A stretch of DNA of 32,911 bases from Bacteroidia bacterium (GTDB taxonomy: Bacteria; Bacteroidota; Bacteroidia; J057; JADKCL01), in the NCBI GenBank assembly GCA_020635905.1, contig JACJYV010000013.1, positions 1 through 32,911 of the forward strand, given 5' to 3'. The translations under genes were made by a program, and so were the position numbers. Position 1 is the stretch's first letter, and every line of letters starts with the position of its first letter. This document shows, one piece after another, positions 8,360 through 15,698 of the stretch. The notes beneath the pieces are model-generated. The model worked only from the letters and a program-made list of their open reading frames with translations, had not been told where the DNA came from and did not search any database.

Positions 8360-9169
8360 TCATTTTTCCGAATAAACGTACACCACAGGAGCTTTGGTCA
8401 GATTGCCTGCCAGCAAGCCTTCCAGGCGTTGCACCCGGGCTTTTTCCGACCTTTCCTCCAGCTTGAACAGGGCAATTCCACCTTCATTTTCGCTGGCCCT
8501 TTGGCAGACTTTCTGAATAAATGCTGATCCTTTCTCTGGCTCTACCTCAAATTCAGGCTGATAATCCACATTTTTCTCCAGCTTTTCCCGCACTTCCAGC
8601 AAGGCTCCCCGCTGATCTTCAGGACTAACAAAGGTTACTTTTGCCCGAAAAGTAGCCGCAAACAAAGCCACCACGTTGAGCATGGCCTCGCTGGCGCCCT
8701 CGAAATCCAGCCCCACAAATAAATGCTGAGGAATCTCCAAAGGAGTTTCCCGCTTCAGCACCATGACTGGCAAATCAGAACTGGCAATTACCCGGGCCAT
8801 ATAACTCCCCGTGAGGTACTGAATGCCTTGCTTTCCGTGGGTTCCAATGATAATGAGTCCCCCTTCCACGTCCCGGGCTGCTTCGGCAATTTGACCAAAA
8901 ATATGCCCTTCCTTGAACATAAAATCCGCATTCAGGCCATATCTGCGGCGAATTTCGGCCACTTCGCGGGACAATTCCTTTTCCAGATCACGAAAGATTT
9001 TTTGCTGGGTCAGCATGTGACGGTCACCGTCAGGAAGGGGAATTTCAGGCACAATATGGATCAGGGTAATTTCAGATTTCCACTTATTCCCTATGATTCC
9101 TGCGTATTCAACGGCTTTTTGCCCCACCTCGGAAAGGTCCGTGGGAATGATGATGTGGTTTCTCTTCAT
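8360..9169 (-). CDS. Tandem universal stress protein (UspA family)
   Basis: Cytoplasmic protein of 269 residues. The first half (1-140) is a canonical Usp domain: MKRNHIIIPTDLSEVG at the N-terminus and the ATP-binding motif G-x2-G-x9-G-S in GTHGKQGIQYLTGS (109-122), then DLPVMVLKR. The second half (about 150-269) keeps the Usp strand order (HLFVGLDFEGASEAML, ending APVVYVYSEK) but lacks the glycine motif, so it probably does not bind ATP. Such one-active/one-degenerate tandem proteins are common in Bacteroidota and are linked to starvation or redox stress. The start at 9169 is chosen over one 24 codons upstream because it gives the normal N-terminus and lies 24 bases after a TAACTTTG box. It is convergent with comB and divergent from the RlmI-like gene. 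Confidence 0.9.
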   Translation of the reverse strand: MKRNHIIIPTDLSEVGQKAVEYAGIIGNKWKSEITLIHIVPEIPLPDGDRHMLTQQKIFRDLEKELSREVAEIRRRYGLNADFMFKEGHIFGQIAEAARDVEGGLIIIGTHGKQGIQYLTGSYMARVIASSDLPVMVLKRETPLEIPQHLFVGLDFEGASEAMLNVVALFAATFRAKVTFVSPEDQRGALLEVREKLEKNVDYQPEFEVEPEKGSAFIQKVCQRASENEGGIALFKLEERSEKARVQRLEGLLAGNLTKAPVVYVYSEK

Positions 9170-9192
9170 TTTCAACAAATTGTCTCTGGTAT

Positions 9193-9200
9193 CAAAGTTA
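9193..9200 (-). promoter_or_regulatory. Putative -7 promoter box of the usp gene
   Basis: Minus strand reads TAACTTTG (TAnnTTTG), 23 bases upstream of the ATG at 9169. It is back to back with the promoter box of the divergent methyltransferase at 9259-9266. Confidence 0.55.
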
Positions 9201-9258
9201 GGAAAATTCGGAAAAGATGAAAGTTGGATCAGGCCGGGCACAAAGCGGGATTAAAGCT

Positions 9259-9266
9259 TATCTTTG
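9259..9266 (+). promoter_or_regulatory. Putative -7 promoter box of the RlmI-like gene
   Basis: TATCTTTG ends 16 bases before the ATG at 9283, implying a very short leader. It also argues against the longer frame starting at 9217. Confidence 0.55.
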
Positions 9267-9282
9267 GGCAAAATTTATTTCC

Positions 9283-10449
9283 ATGAATTCTTTTCCTCAA
9301 TTGATACTCAAATCCGGGCGGCAGCGGTCAGTAATCAACCAGCATCCCTGGGTGTTTTCGGGCGCAGTGAAAGACCGTCCCAAGGCGGGACCGGGTAGCG
9401 TGGTGGAAGTGCGCGACAATGCGGGAGAATTGCTCGGATACGGGCATTATGCTCCTGAGAGCCAGATCATTTGCAGGATGTTTGCCTTTGGCAACCAGGT
9501 TCGGGCCATTGACGAGGCATTCTGGCTGGAGCGTCTGCGCCATGCACTGGTTTACCGCAGGGCCACCCTGGATTTTGCACAAATCAGCGGCTACCGCCTG
9601 ATCAATGCTGAGGGTGACAACCTGCCCGGCATCATCATTGACGTATTTGGAAAGGTGGCCTCCATTCAGGTGCGCACCATGGGGGCAGCCCCGCTCATGC
9701 CCGTGCTGAAATCCTTTTTGCAAAAGGAAGCGGGTATCACCCATCTTTATTTTTCCTACGGAAAAGGGCAGGAACAGGCCGAAGGCTGGGACGGAGAGGC
9801 CCCAAAGGCATGCTTTTTTGAGGAATACGGCCTGAAATTCAATGCGGACATTGCTGGCGGTCAGAAGACCGGATTTTTCCTGGATCAGCGGGAAAACCGC
9901 CACCTGGTGCGGGAGTATGCTCCCGGCAAATCTGTGCTGGACATGTTTTGCTATTCAGGGGGATTTTCCGTGAACTCCCTGGCCGGCAAGGCGGCCAGGG
10001 TGGTTTCAGTGGATGTCTCCGCAGGAGCCCTGGATCTGGTGCGGCAGAATGCCGCACTGAACGGATTTGCGGACTCCGGCCACGAAGGGGTCAAGGCTGA
10101 TGCCTTCAATTACCTGAAAGAGATGCCCGAAGGTGAATTTGATCTCATTATTCTCGATCCCCCGGCTTTTACCAAATCCATCAAGACCGTTCCCCAGGCA
10201 GCCCGCGGCTACAAGGAGATCAATCTCAAGGCTTTCCAGAAAATCCGTCCCGGGGGACTGCTTTTTACCTTCTCCTGTTCGCAGCACATGACGACCGATC
10301 TTTTCAGAAAAGTGGTCTTTGGTGCCGCAGCCGATTCCGGCCGCTCCGTAAGGATCATTACCCAACTCACCCAGGCGCCTGATCACCCGATCAATATTTA
10401 TCACCCGGAAGGGGAATACCTCAAGGGTTTGCTGTTGTTTGTTGAGTAG
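9283..10449 (+). CDS. rlmI: Class I rRNA large-subunit methyltransferase, RlmI-like
   Basis: SAM-dependent 23S rRNA (cytosine-5) methyltransferase of 388 residues. Residues 1-75 form a PUA-like RNA-binding domain (ILKSGRQRSVINQHPWVFSGAV, then VVEVRDNAGELLGYGHYAP). A linker domain (80-185) precedes the Rossmann-fold methyltransferase. SAM motif I is VLDMFCYSGGFS (218-229), the acidic end of strand 2 is VVSVDVS, motif IV is LDPPAF (291-296), and the presumed catalytic Cys332 lies in FTFSCSQHM. KTGFFLDQRENR (195-206) is typical of the RlmI/RlmK subfamily. The ATG at 9283 gives the normal family start; the frame opens 22 codons earlier without similarity. The exact target base (C1962 in E. coli) is inferred from the family. 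It is monocistronic. Confidence 0.9.
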   Translation: MNSFPQLILKSGRQRSVINQHPWVFSGAVKDRPKAGPGSVVEVRDNAGELLGYGHYAPESQIICRMFAFGNQVRAIDEAFWLERLRHALVYRRATLDFAQISGYRLINAEGDNLPGIIIDVFGKVASIQVRTMGAAPLMPVLKSFLQKEAGITHLYFSYGKGQEQAEGWDGEAPKACFFEEYGLKFNADIAGGQKTGFFLDQRENRHLVREYAPGKSVLDMFCYSGGFSVNSLAGKAARVVSVDVSAGALDLVRQNAALNGFADSGHEGVKADAFNYLKEMPEGEFDLIILDPPAFTKSIKTVPQAARGYKEINLKAFQKIRPGGLLFTFSCSQHMTTDLFRKVVFGAAADSGRSVRIITQLTQAPDHPINIYHPEGEYLKGLLLFVE

Positions 10450-10525
10450 TACAGTCATTCCGCTGCATACCTGGATTGAATTTGCCTGAGACAACCCGCG
10501 GCCCGCAAAGGAAAGGCTGCAACTT

Positions 10526-10777
10526 TCAGGATGCTTTCGCTACTTCTTCCGGCAGGCGGATGGAATAGATGATTTTTCTGACTGTATCAAACTGCAGATA
10601 CGAATACTTGGCCAGAATGGCATCAATGGCCTCTGACGACCGCAAACCGTCGATGCGAAGTTTTTTGTACTCGCGTTTGATCTCAAAATCACGCAAAACT
10701 TTGCGATTGATCAGGTTGAGATCAAGCAGCATACTAAAAAGGTCATCTGGCAAGATTTGACGAATAGGATTACTCAT
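10526..10777 (-). CDS. Small helical protein of unknown function (83 aa)
   Basis: I do not recognise this protein. It has 83 residues, no signal peptide or membrane segment, and is rich in Leu, Ile, Arg, Lys and Asp, with a predicted mostly helical fold. LMDLNLINRKVLRD-like and SSEAIDAILAKYSYLQFDTVRKIIYSIR segments alternate hydrophobic and charged positions, as in small DNA-binding or adaptor proteins, but no motif is decisive. I call it real because it has the strongest Shine-Dalgarno in the window (AGGAGG complement at 10784-10789, 6 bases before ATG) and sensible amino-acid use. It is 71 bases downstream of the FadL-like gene on the same strand. That gap contains two copies of an octamer (TAACGTTG on the plus strand), which could be an operator. 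Confidence 0.65.
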   Translation of the reverse strand: MSNPIRQILPDDLFSMLLDLNLINRKVLRDFEIKREYKKLRIDGLRSSEAIDAILAKYSYLQFDTVRKIIYSIRLPEEVAKAS

Positions 10778-10782
10778 TTTTA

Positions 10783-10791
10783 CCCTCCTTT
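10783..10791 (-). promoter_or_regulatory. Strong Shine-Dalgarno of the 83-aa gene
   Basis: Minus strand reads AAAGGAGGG; the AGGAGG core is 6 bases from the ATG at 10777. Unusually strong for this genome and the main support for translation of the short gene. Confidence 0.7.
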
Positions 10792-10815
10792 AATTTCAAT
10801 ACAATTGATTAAAGG

Positions 10816-10847
10816 TAACGTTGCTCCATATTTTAAAAATAACGTTG
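10816..10847. repeat. Two direct copies of TAACGTTG upstream of the 83-aa gene
   Basis: TAACGTTG occurs at 10816-10823 and 10840-10847, 24 bases apart start to start, each holding the palindrome AACGTT. They occupy the only gap between the FadL-like gene and the 83-aa gene, the second copy abutting the FadL-like stop codon. A paired operator is possible. Confidence 0.4.
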
Positions 10848-10848
10848 T

Positions 10849-12399
10849 TTAAAAGGTAAAGCCTATTGTCATTAAGATAGAATTGATGGTTTTCTTATTG
10901 ATTAATTCGGGTGCGTAACCGGCGGGATCTGCAATGGTGTAAAACAACTGTCGATCCTGTGAAACGTCGTTTACGAACGCAACATCAAGGTAGTAACTTT
11001 TTTGTTTAAATCCAATTCCACCCGTGATTAAACGGCGATTTCCATGAATTTTTGTGAGATTACCCGAGGTGTATTCGTAATACTCAAGGAACTCATTTTT
11101 CAGGACCGAACCATAGCTTGCGTAGCCTCCGCGGAAGCGAAGTGCATTGAGGCGAAACTCGGCTCCAAGCCTGTAATTATAGGAAAACGCAAACATGTCC
11201 TGAATATTTTTATTCTCGTTCTGAAATGTGGTAAAAATATTTCCAGGCGAGTTGTTCACTTTCAAACTTGATCCTGTATAATCCATCAGATCCACATCCG
11301 CGGACACAAAACCCATTTTTCCGATCATGGCCATTACGCCCGTGGTAAAGGTAAAGGGAGTGGTCATTCGGTAAGAAAACTGGCCGGGCAGGTTGAGGTC
11401 GTCCGGCATCTGGTAGGAGTTGGGATCGTTGTCGAAATGGCCTACAATCTGGGTGTAGTAATTATCCCTCAGGTCATATACGGTCGGGGTCTGGACCGAC
11501 ATTCCCACCCGGATAAAATCGACCGGACGCAAAATCAGCCCGAAACGGGCGTTGAAGCCAGTGCCACGGGTGGTAAACACGTCGTAATAATCCATGTAAT
11601 TGAAGGTCGTGCTGTCGGCCACATCCTGATAATGGAGATTATCAGGATCAGATTCCAGCAGGAATTTTTCCTGCTTATACTTCAGATCACGGATTCCAAC
11701 TGAGGCTCCAAAGTAAAGGAAGTCATCCACATTGCCTGAAAAGGCAATATTCCATTCATTTTGGCGACCAGTTTCTCCATACTGGACCCGTTGCTCGACA
11801 TTACCGCCGGGAACGGCGGGAACCCAATCCGTGACCCCGCCATTGGGGTCCTGAATGATCATACCAGCCTGAAAGGCCAGCCCGGGATATCCATAATTGG
11901 TATTCAAAGCCGCAGAGGTAAATCCCTGGGCTTTGTCGGCAAAAGTCTGGGAAACAGAGTTATAGGGATTGAAAGCAGTTACGTCAATCTTGCGGTTGAA
12001 ATTGGCTATCTGATTGAATCCAATCGCAAAATTATACGACTTAAAACCACTCTCACGATTGAAGTCTTTGGTGTAAACGTAACCAAAATTCGAAAAACCA
12101 AAATTGGAGGCTCCGTCACGGCCTGTCCCGTCGAGGTAATTGGAACCCGTGGAAATGACCTTTACTCCGGGAGTCAGCATGATTTCCGATTTGCGGTACA
12201 ATCCCAATCCGGCCGGGTTGAGGTAAGTGGAGGAAAAATCTGCTCCCACCGCTGAAAATGCACCTCCCATGGCCTGAGAGCGGGCAGAACCTGCGCTGGT
12301 GGTCTGGCAATAGCGCATCACGTCCATTTCGTTCTGGGCGGAGGAAAAAGTAATGCCCATGCCGAAAAGCATGAGCATTACGTATTTTTTGAACTTCAT
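10849..12399 (-). CDS. FadL/OmpP1-like outer-membrane transport protein
   Basis: Outer-membrane barrel of 516 residues. A Sec signal (MKFKKYVMLMLFGMGITFSSA-Q) is followed by the block typical of Bacteroidota FadL/TodX-like channels: GSARSQAMGGAFSAVGADF then STYLNPAGLGLYRKSEI (about 36-71). This corresponds to the N-terminal hatch and first strands, where the NPAG motif is the family marker. The remaining sequence is a long run of amphipathic strands with Gly/aromatic ends (FNYRLGAEFRLNALRFRGGYASYG) and closes ILMTIGFTF with a terminal Phe, the usual barrel-insertion signal. FadL proteins import hydrophobic substrates; these homologues are often annotated as hemin receptor or transport protein without proof, so the substrate is open. 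It starts 28 bases after the aromatic-rich lipoprotein gene and is probably co-transcribed. Confidence 0.85.
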   Translation of the reverse strand: MKFKKYVMLMLFGMGITFSSAQNEMDVMRYCQTTSAGSARSQAMGGAFSAVGADFSSTYLNPAGLGLYRKSEIMLTPGVKVISTGSNYLDGTGRDGASNFGFSNFGYVYTKDFNRESGFKSYNFAIGFNQIANFNRKIDVTAFNPYNSVSQTFADKAQGFTSAALNTNYGYPGLAFQAGMIIQDPNGGVTDWVPAVPGGNVEQRVQYGETGRQNEWNIAFSGNVDDFLYFGASVGIRDLKYKQEKFLLESDPDNLHYQDVADSTTFNYMDYYDVFTTRGTGFNARFGLILRPVDFIRVGMSVQTPTVYDLRDNYYTQIVGHFDNDPNSYQMPDDLNLPGQFSYRMTTPFTFTTGVMAMIGKMGFVSADVDLMDYTGSSLKVNNSPGNIFTTFQNENKNIQDMFAFSYNYRLGAEFRLNALRFRGGYASYGSVLKNEFLEYYEYTSGNLTKIHGNRRLITGGIGFKQKSYYLDVAFVNDVSQDRQLFYTIADPAGYAPELINKKTINSILMTIGFTF

Positions 12400-12400
12400 G

Positions 12401-12416
12401 GGTTCGTTGGTTCGTT
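12401..12416. repeat. Tandem duplicate GGTTCGTT between the lipoprotein and FadL-like genes
   Basis: GGTTCGTT is present twice head to tail (12401-12416), immediately upstream of the FadL-like ATG and just after the lipoprotein stop. It may be replication slippage; no function is evident. Confidence 0.5.
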
Positions 12417-12427
12417 AAAAATTCGTT

Positions 12428-13936
12428 TTACCGGTGGCCTCTGGGTGAGGATCCTCCGGAAGACCCGGATGAACTTCTGATTCCTGAAGGCGACCCGCCG
12501 CCGCTGTTGGAGCGGATATTGGAGGGAGGTGAGGAATAGGAGTTGTTGCGGGGCGCACTGTAGCTGTTGTTTTGGTGTGAAGGAGCACTGTAGGAGTTAT
12601 TTCCCCTTGGGCTGCTGTTGTAGTTATTTCCAGAGTTGTTGGTTCTGGTGGTATTCTGCGAACCGTTGTTATAAGTGGAACGCGGGCTGGAATAATTGCT
12701 TCCATTATTCGGCTGGCTGCTGCGGGTTTGGCCCGAATTATAGGTATTGCCTGAATTGGGGTTCCCTGATCCTGAGTAGCTATTATTGGCATTGCCCGAA
12801 TTATTGCGGTCGTAACGGATGTTACCAAAGCTCGAATTATTATTGTCGTTGGTATTTCCGCCTGAGCTGCGCACAGTGGCAGGGTCGTTATTGGAGTATC
12901 CCGAACGGATGGTTGCCGGGCCGCTGTTGCGGGCATTGGTGGACTGTCCGGTTTTGACCAGATTGGCCCAGGTATCCTTATCAACCTGATAAGGACGGTT
13001 GCCGGTCACGGAGGAACCTCCGTTGGAGTTTCGCTGGTCCGTGGTGGTCACCACGGGCGGGGGAGAACCTTTGCCAGAGGAAGAAAGTCCGGTGCGGGGA
13101 CCGCTGTGGGTGGAAGACCCGGAACCTGTGCTGGAGTTATTGGAATAGTAGGAATTATAACCATTATAGTTCGATGGGCAGTATCCGCCACCGTAACCAT
13201 ATCCGCCATAGCCTGCTCCATAGCCACCATAGCCATAGCCGCCATAGCCAAAGGAATTGTAGCCGTAGTAATTATTATACCCCCAGGACGACCCATAACC
13301 GTAGTTGTAATTCCAGCCCCAGCCAGGATAATAAGACCAGCTGCTTCTCCAGGGATTATTCCAGCCGTAATTCCAGCCATACCAGCTGTTCATGCCGTAG
13401 CTGTAATAACCTCCACCGTATCCCCAGTTGTAGGTCCAGGAGTACGCAGGACCACTGTAGTAATAAGGATCATACCACCAGTTGCTGTAACGGTAATTAT
13501 TCCAGCTTGAGGTATTCATGGTGTAATAGGGATCGTAGGCATAATAAGGATCGTAGTAATTCCAGCCTGTGCCACAATTATTGAAGCGGCGCACCCGGCG
13601 GGAATAGTAGAAATCATCGTCCTGATAGCCAACAGCTCCCTGGTCGATGTAGTCCTGATCATATTTGGAAACCCGGCCCTGGTCGTACTGGGACTGATAA
13701 GCGGGATCCTGATAATTCTGATCCTGAGCAGCAGCATTATTAGCGGCTTCCATATTGGCCTGCTGCTCTGCCAGAGCGGCCTCGCGGGCCTTTTCCTGGG
13801 CCGCCTTTTCACGTGCAGCATCTGCCTTGGTGAAATAGACGTCGTCAACCTCCGTGGAGGATATATTTCGGGATGATGTACAACCTGTTACGATTGCAAT
13901 CCCGAGGAGCAGGGCGAAAAATAGTTTAATTTTCAT
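12428..13936 (-). CDS. Tyr/Gly/Trp/Asn/Ser-rich low-complexity lipoprotein
   Basis: Predicted lipoprotein of 502 residues with lipobox VTGC (Cys19). Four zones follow: an Ala/Glu/Gln-rich helical stretch with DAAREKAAQEKAREAALAEQ (39-58); an acidic Gln/Asp/Tyr region (72-108); an aromatic zone of YDPYY units and Trp/Tyr/Asn/Gly (about 125-265) that peaks in YGGYGYGGYGAGYGGYGYGG (231-250); and a Ser/Asn/Gly/Arg/Pro-rich tail (266-502) with NNSYSAP repeats. One ordered-looking island, RPYQVDKDTWANLVKTG, sits at 314-330. Only two other cysteines exist (121, 253). Similar proteins in Bacteroidota are sometimes misnamed vitellogenin-like. The make-up suggests a surface or periplasmic structural, adhesive or phase-separating polymer; this is inference. 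The frame opens at a TTG two codons earlier, but the ATG at 13936 gives the clean signal. The FadL-like gene follows 28 bases downstream. Confidence 0.8.
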   Translation of the reverse strand: MKIKLFFALLLGIAIVTGCTSSRNISSTEVDDVYFTKADAAREKAAQEKAREAALAEQQANMEAANNAAAQDQNYQDPAYQSQYDQGRVSKYDQDYIDQGAVGYQDDDFYYSRRVRRFNNCGTGWNYYDPYYAYDPYYTMNTSSWNNYRYSNWWYDPYYYSGPAYSWTYNWGYGGGYYSYGMNSWYGWNYGWNNPWRSSWSYYPGWGWNYNYGYGSSWGYNNYYGYNSFGYGGYGYGGYGAGYGGYGYGGGYCPSNYNGYNSYYSNNSSTGSGSSTHSGPRTGLSSSGKGSPPPVVTTTDQRNSNGGSSVTGNRPYQVDKDTWANLVKTGQSTNARNSGPATIRSGYSNNDPATVRSSGGNTNDNNNSSFGNIRYDRNNSGNANNSYSGSGNPNSGNTYNSGQTRSSQPNNGSNYSSPRSTYNNGSQNTTRTNNSGNNYNSSPRGNNSYSAPSHQNNSYSAPRNNSYSSPPSNIRSNSGGGSPSGIRSSSGSSGGSSPRGHR

Positions 13937-14116
13937 CGTCAAAAGCTTAAAAACTAAAGGTCTTGGTTGGTTCGAAAGAACATTTAAGACAACTTCATCT
14001 ACAAATATGACGAAATTTCTTGAGAATGGTTTAATTTAGCGCGTCCAATAATTTTTGGATACAACCAAAAAACTATTCATTTAGTTTACCGCAAATTTTA
14101 TACCAAGATTTAGATT

Positions 14117-15586
14117 ATGGCAAAGGGATTGACATCTCGATCAGAAAGTTTTCCGGAATGGTACAATGAACTCGTGCGTAAGGCCGATCTGGCCGAAAAT
14201 TCTGCCGTACGCGGATGCATGGTAATCAAGCCATACGGTTTCGCCATTTGGGAACTGATGCGCGATCAACTGGACAAAATGTTCAAGGAAACGGGACACG
14301 TGAACGCATACTTCCCTTTGTTTATCCCCAAGTCCTACCTCAGCAAGGAAGCACAGACCGTGGAAGGATTTGCCAAGGAATGCGCGGTGGTGACCCACCA
14401 CCGCCTCATGAATAATCCCCACGGCGAAGGCGTGGTGGTCGATCCCGACTCCAAACTGGAGGAGGAACTCATCGTGCGCCCCACCTCAGAAACCATCATT
14501 TGGTCCACTTACAAAAACTGGATCCAATCCTACCGCGACCTGCCCATCCTGATCAACCAGTGGGCCAACGTGGTGCGCTGGGAACTCCGTCCGAGGCTTT
14601 TCCTCAGAACGGCAGAATTTCTCTGGCAGGAGGGACATACGGCCCATGCCACCGCCGATGAAGCGATCGACGAAACCCTGACCATTCTGGATATTTACAA
14701 AAGATTTGCCCAGGATTTCATGGCTGTGCCCGTATTGCCGGGTGTAAAACCACTCCACGAAAAGTTTCCGGGTGCTGTGGATACCTATACCATTGAAGCC
14801 CTTATGCAGGACGGCAAGGCTCTGCAAAGCGGAACTTCCCACTTCCTGGGCCAGACTTTTGCCAAAGCTTTTGACGTGACCTTCCTCAGCCACGAAAATA
14901 AGCAGGAATATGTGTGGGCCTCCTCCTGGGGCGTTTCCACGCGTCTCATGGGCGCCCTGATCATGACCCATTCCGACGACGAGGGACTGGTCTTGCCTCC
15001 CTTGCTGGCTCCTTTTCAGGTGGTTTTGATTCCTTTGTATAAAAAGGACGACGAGAAGGAGAAGATCATGGAATTTTCTATCCAACTCGAAAAAGACCTG
15101 CGTGCACGCGGCATCCGGGTAAAACTCGATCAGGATGAACAAAAACGTCCGGGTTGGAAATTTGCAGAATGGGAACTCAAAGGAGTGCCGATCCGCATTG
15201 CCATTGGTTCACGGGATATGGAAAATAATCAACTGGAATTTGCCCGCCGCGATACCAAGGAGAAATTTTTCGTACCCATGGAAGAGCGATTCGACCGCAT
15301 TGAAGGACTGCTGAAAGAAATTCAGGACAATCTGTTCAACCGCGCGCTGAAATTCCGTGAGGAAAACACCTTCCAGGCCAATTCCTGGGAAGAATTCCAG
15401 GCCCTGATCGAAAAAGGCGGCTTCGTTTACGCCCATTGGGACGGCACGACCGAGACTGCAGACAAGATCAAAGACGAGACCAAAGCCACCATCCGTTGCA
15501 TTCCTGAAGGCATTGCTGAAGTGGGAAAATGCATCTATTCTGGCAAAGAAAGCGGCCAGCGGGTGGTGTTTGCCAAGGCATATTAA
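14117..15586 (+). CDS. proS: Prolyl-tRNA synthetase (archaeal/eukaryotic-like type)
   Basis: Class II aminoacyl-tRNA synthetase of 489 residues that charges tRNA-Pro. Recognised by RPTSE (121-125), motif 2 FLRTAEFLWQEGHTAH (162-177), the proline-pocket stretch GKALQSGTSHFLGQTFAKAF, and motif 3 around SWGVSTRLMGALIMTHSDDEG. The anticodon-binding domain (about 280-400) and the C-terminal zinc-binding-like domain ending VVFAKAY follow. There is no large editing insertion between motifs 2 and 3, which marks the short archaeal/eukaryotic-like form rather than the E. coli form, as is usual in Bacteroidota. It is divergent from the lipoprotein gene. The 174-base gap holds no exact TAnnTTTG box, only TAATTTTTG at 14049-14057 inside a small inverted repeat. 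Confidence 0.97.
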   Translation: MAKGLTSRSESFPEWYNELVRKADLAENSAVRGCMVIKPYGFAIWELMRDQLDKMFKETGHVNAYFPLFIPKSYLSKEAQTVEGFAKECAVVTHHRLMNNPHGEGVVVDPDSKLEEELIVRPTSETIIWSTYKNWIQSYRDLPILINQWANVVRWELRPRLFLRTAEFLWQEGHTAHATADEAIDETLTILDIYKRFAQDFMAVPVLPGVKPLHEKFPGAVDTYTIEALMQDGKALQSGTSHFLGQTFAKAFDVTFLSHENKQEYVWASSWGVSTRLMGALIMTHSDDEGLVLPPLLAPFQVVLIPLYKKDDEKEKIMEFSIQLEKDLRARGIRVKLDQDEQKRPGWKFAEWELKGVPIRIAIGSRDMENNQLEFARRDTKEKFFVPMEERFDRIEGLLKEIQDNLFNRALKFREENTFQANSWEEFQALIEKGGFVYAHWDGTTETADKIKDETKATIRCIPEGIAEVGKCIYSGKESGQRVVFAKAY

Positions 15587-15698
15587 AAATAGATTTTAGA
15601 GTTTAGATCGCTGCGCTTTTAGATATCAGACTAAGGGTTTGAATTCATTGTCCACTTCAATCTAATCTCTGACATCTGACCATCTCATATCTAAAGGA
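15587..15698. repeat. Degenerate ATCTAA/CTGAC-rich spacer between proS and the nif3-like gene
   Basis: The spacer is built of short related words: TTTTAGA, TTTAGAT, TTTAGATATCAGA (15618-15630), CTGACAT, CTGACCATCT and CATATCTAAA (15686-15695). TTTAGATATCAGA and TCTCATATCTAAA form an imperfect inverted repeat 52 bases apart. I see no gene or terminator. Similar degenerate tracts are frequent between Bacteroidota genes and may be decayed repeats. Confidence 0.4.

Noticed and set aside
12428..13936. Aromatic-rich gene as a possible CRISPR-like or tandem DNA repeat
   Set aside because: The repetition is at protein composition level with varied codons; there are no regularly spaced identical DNA units.
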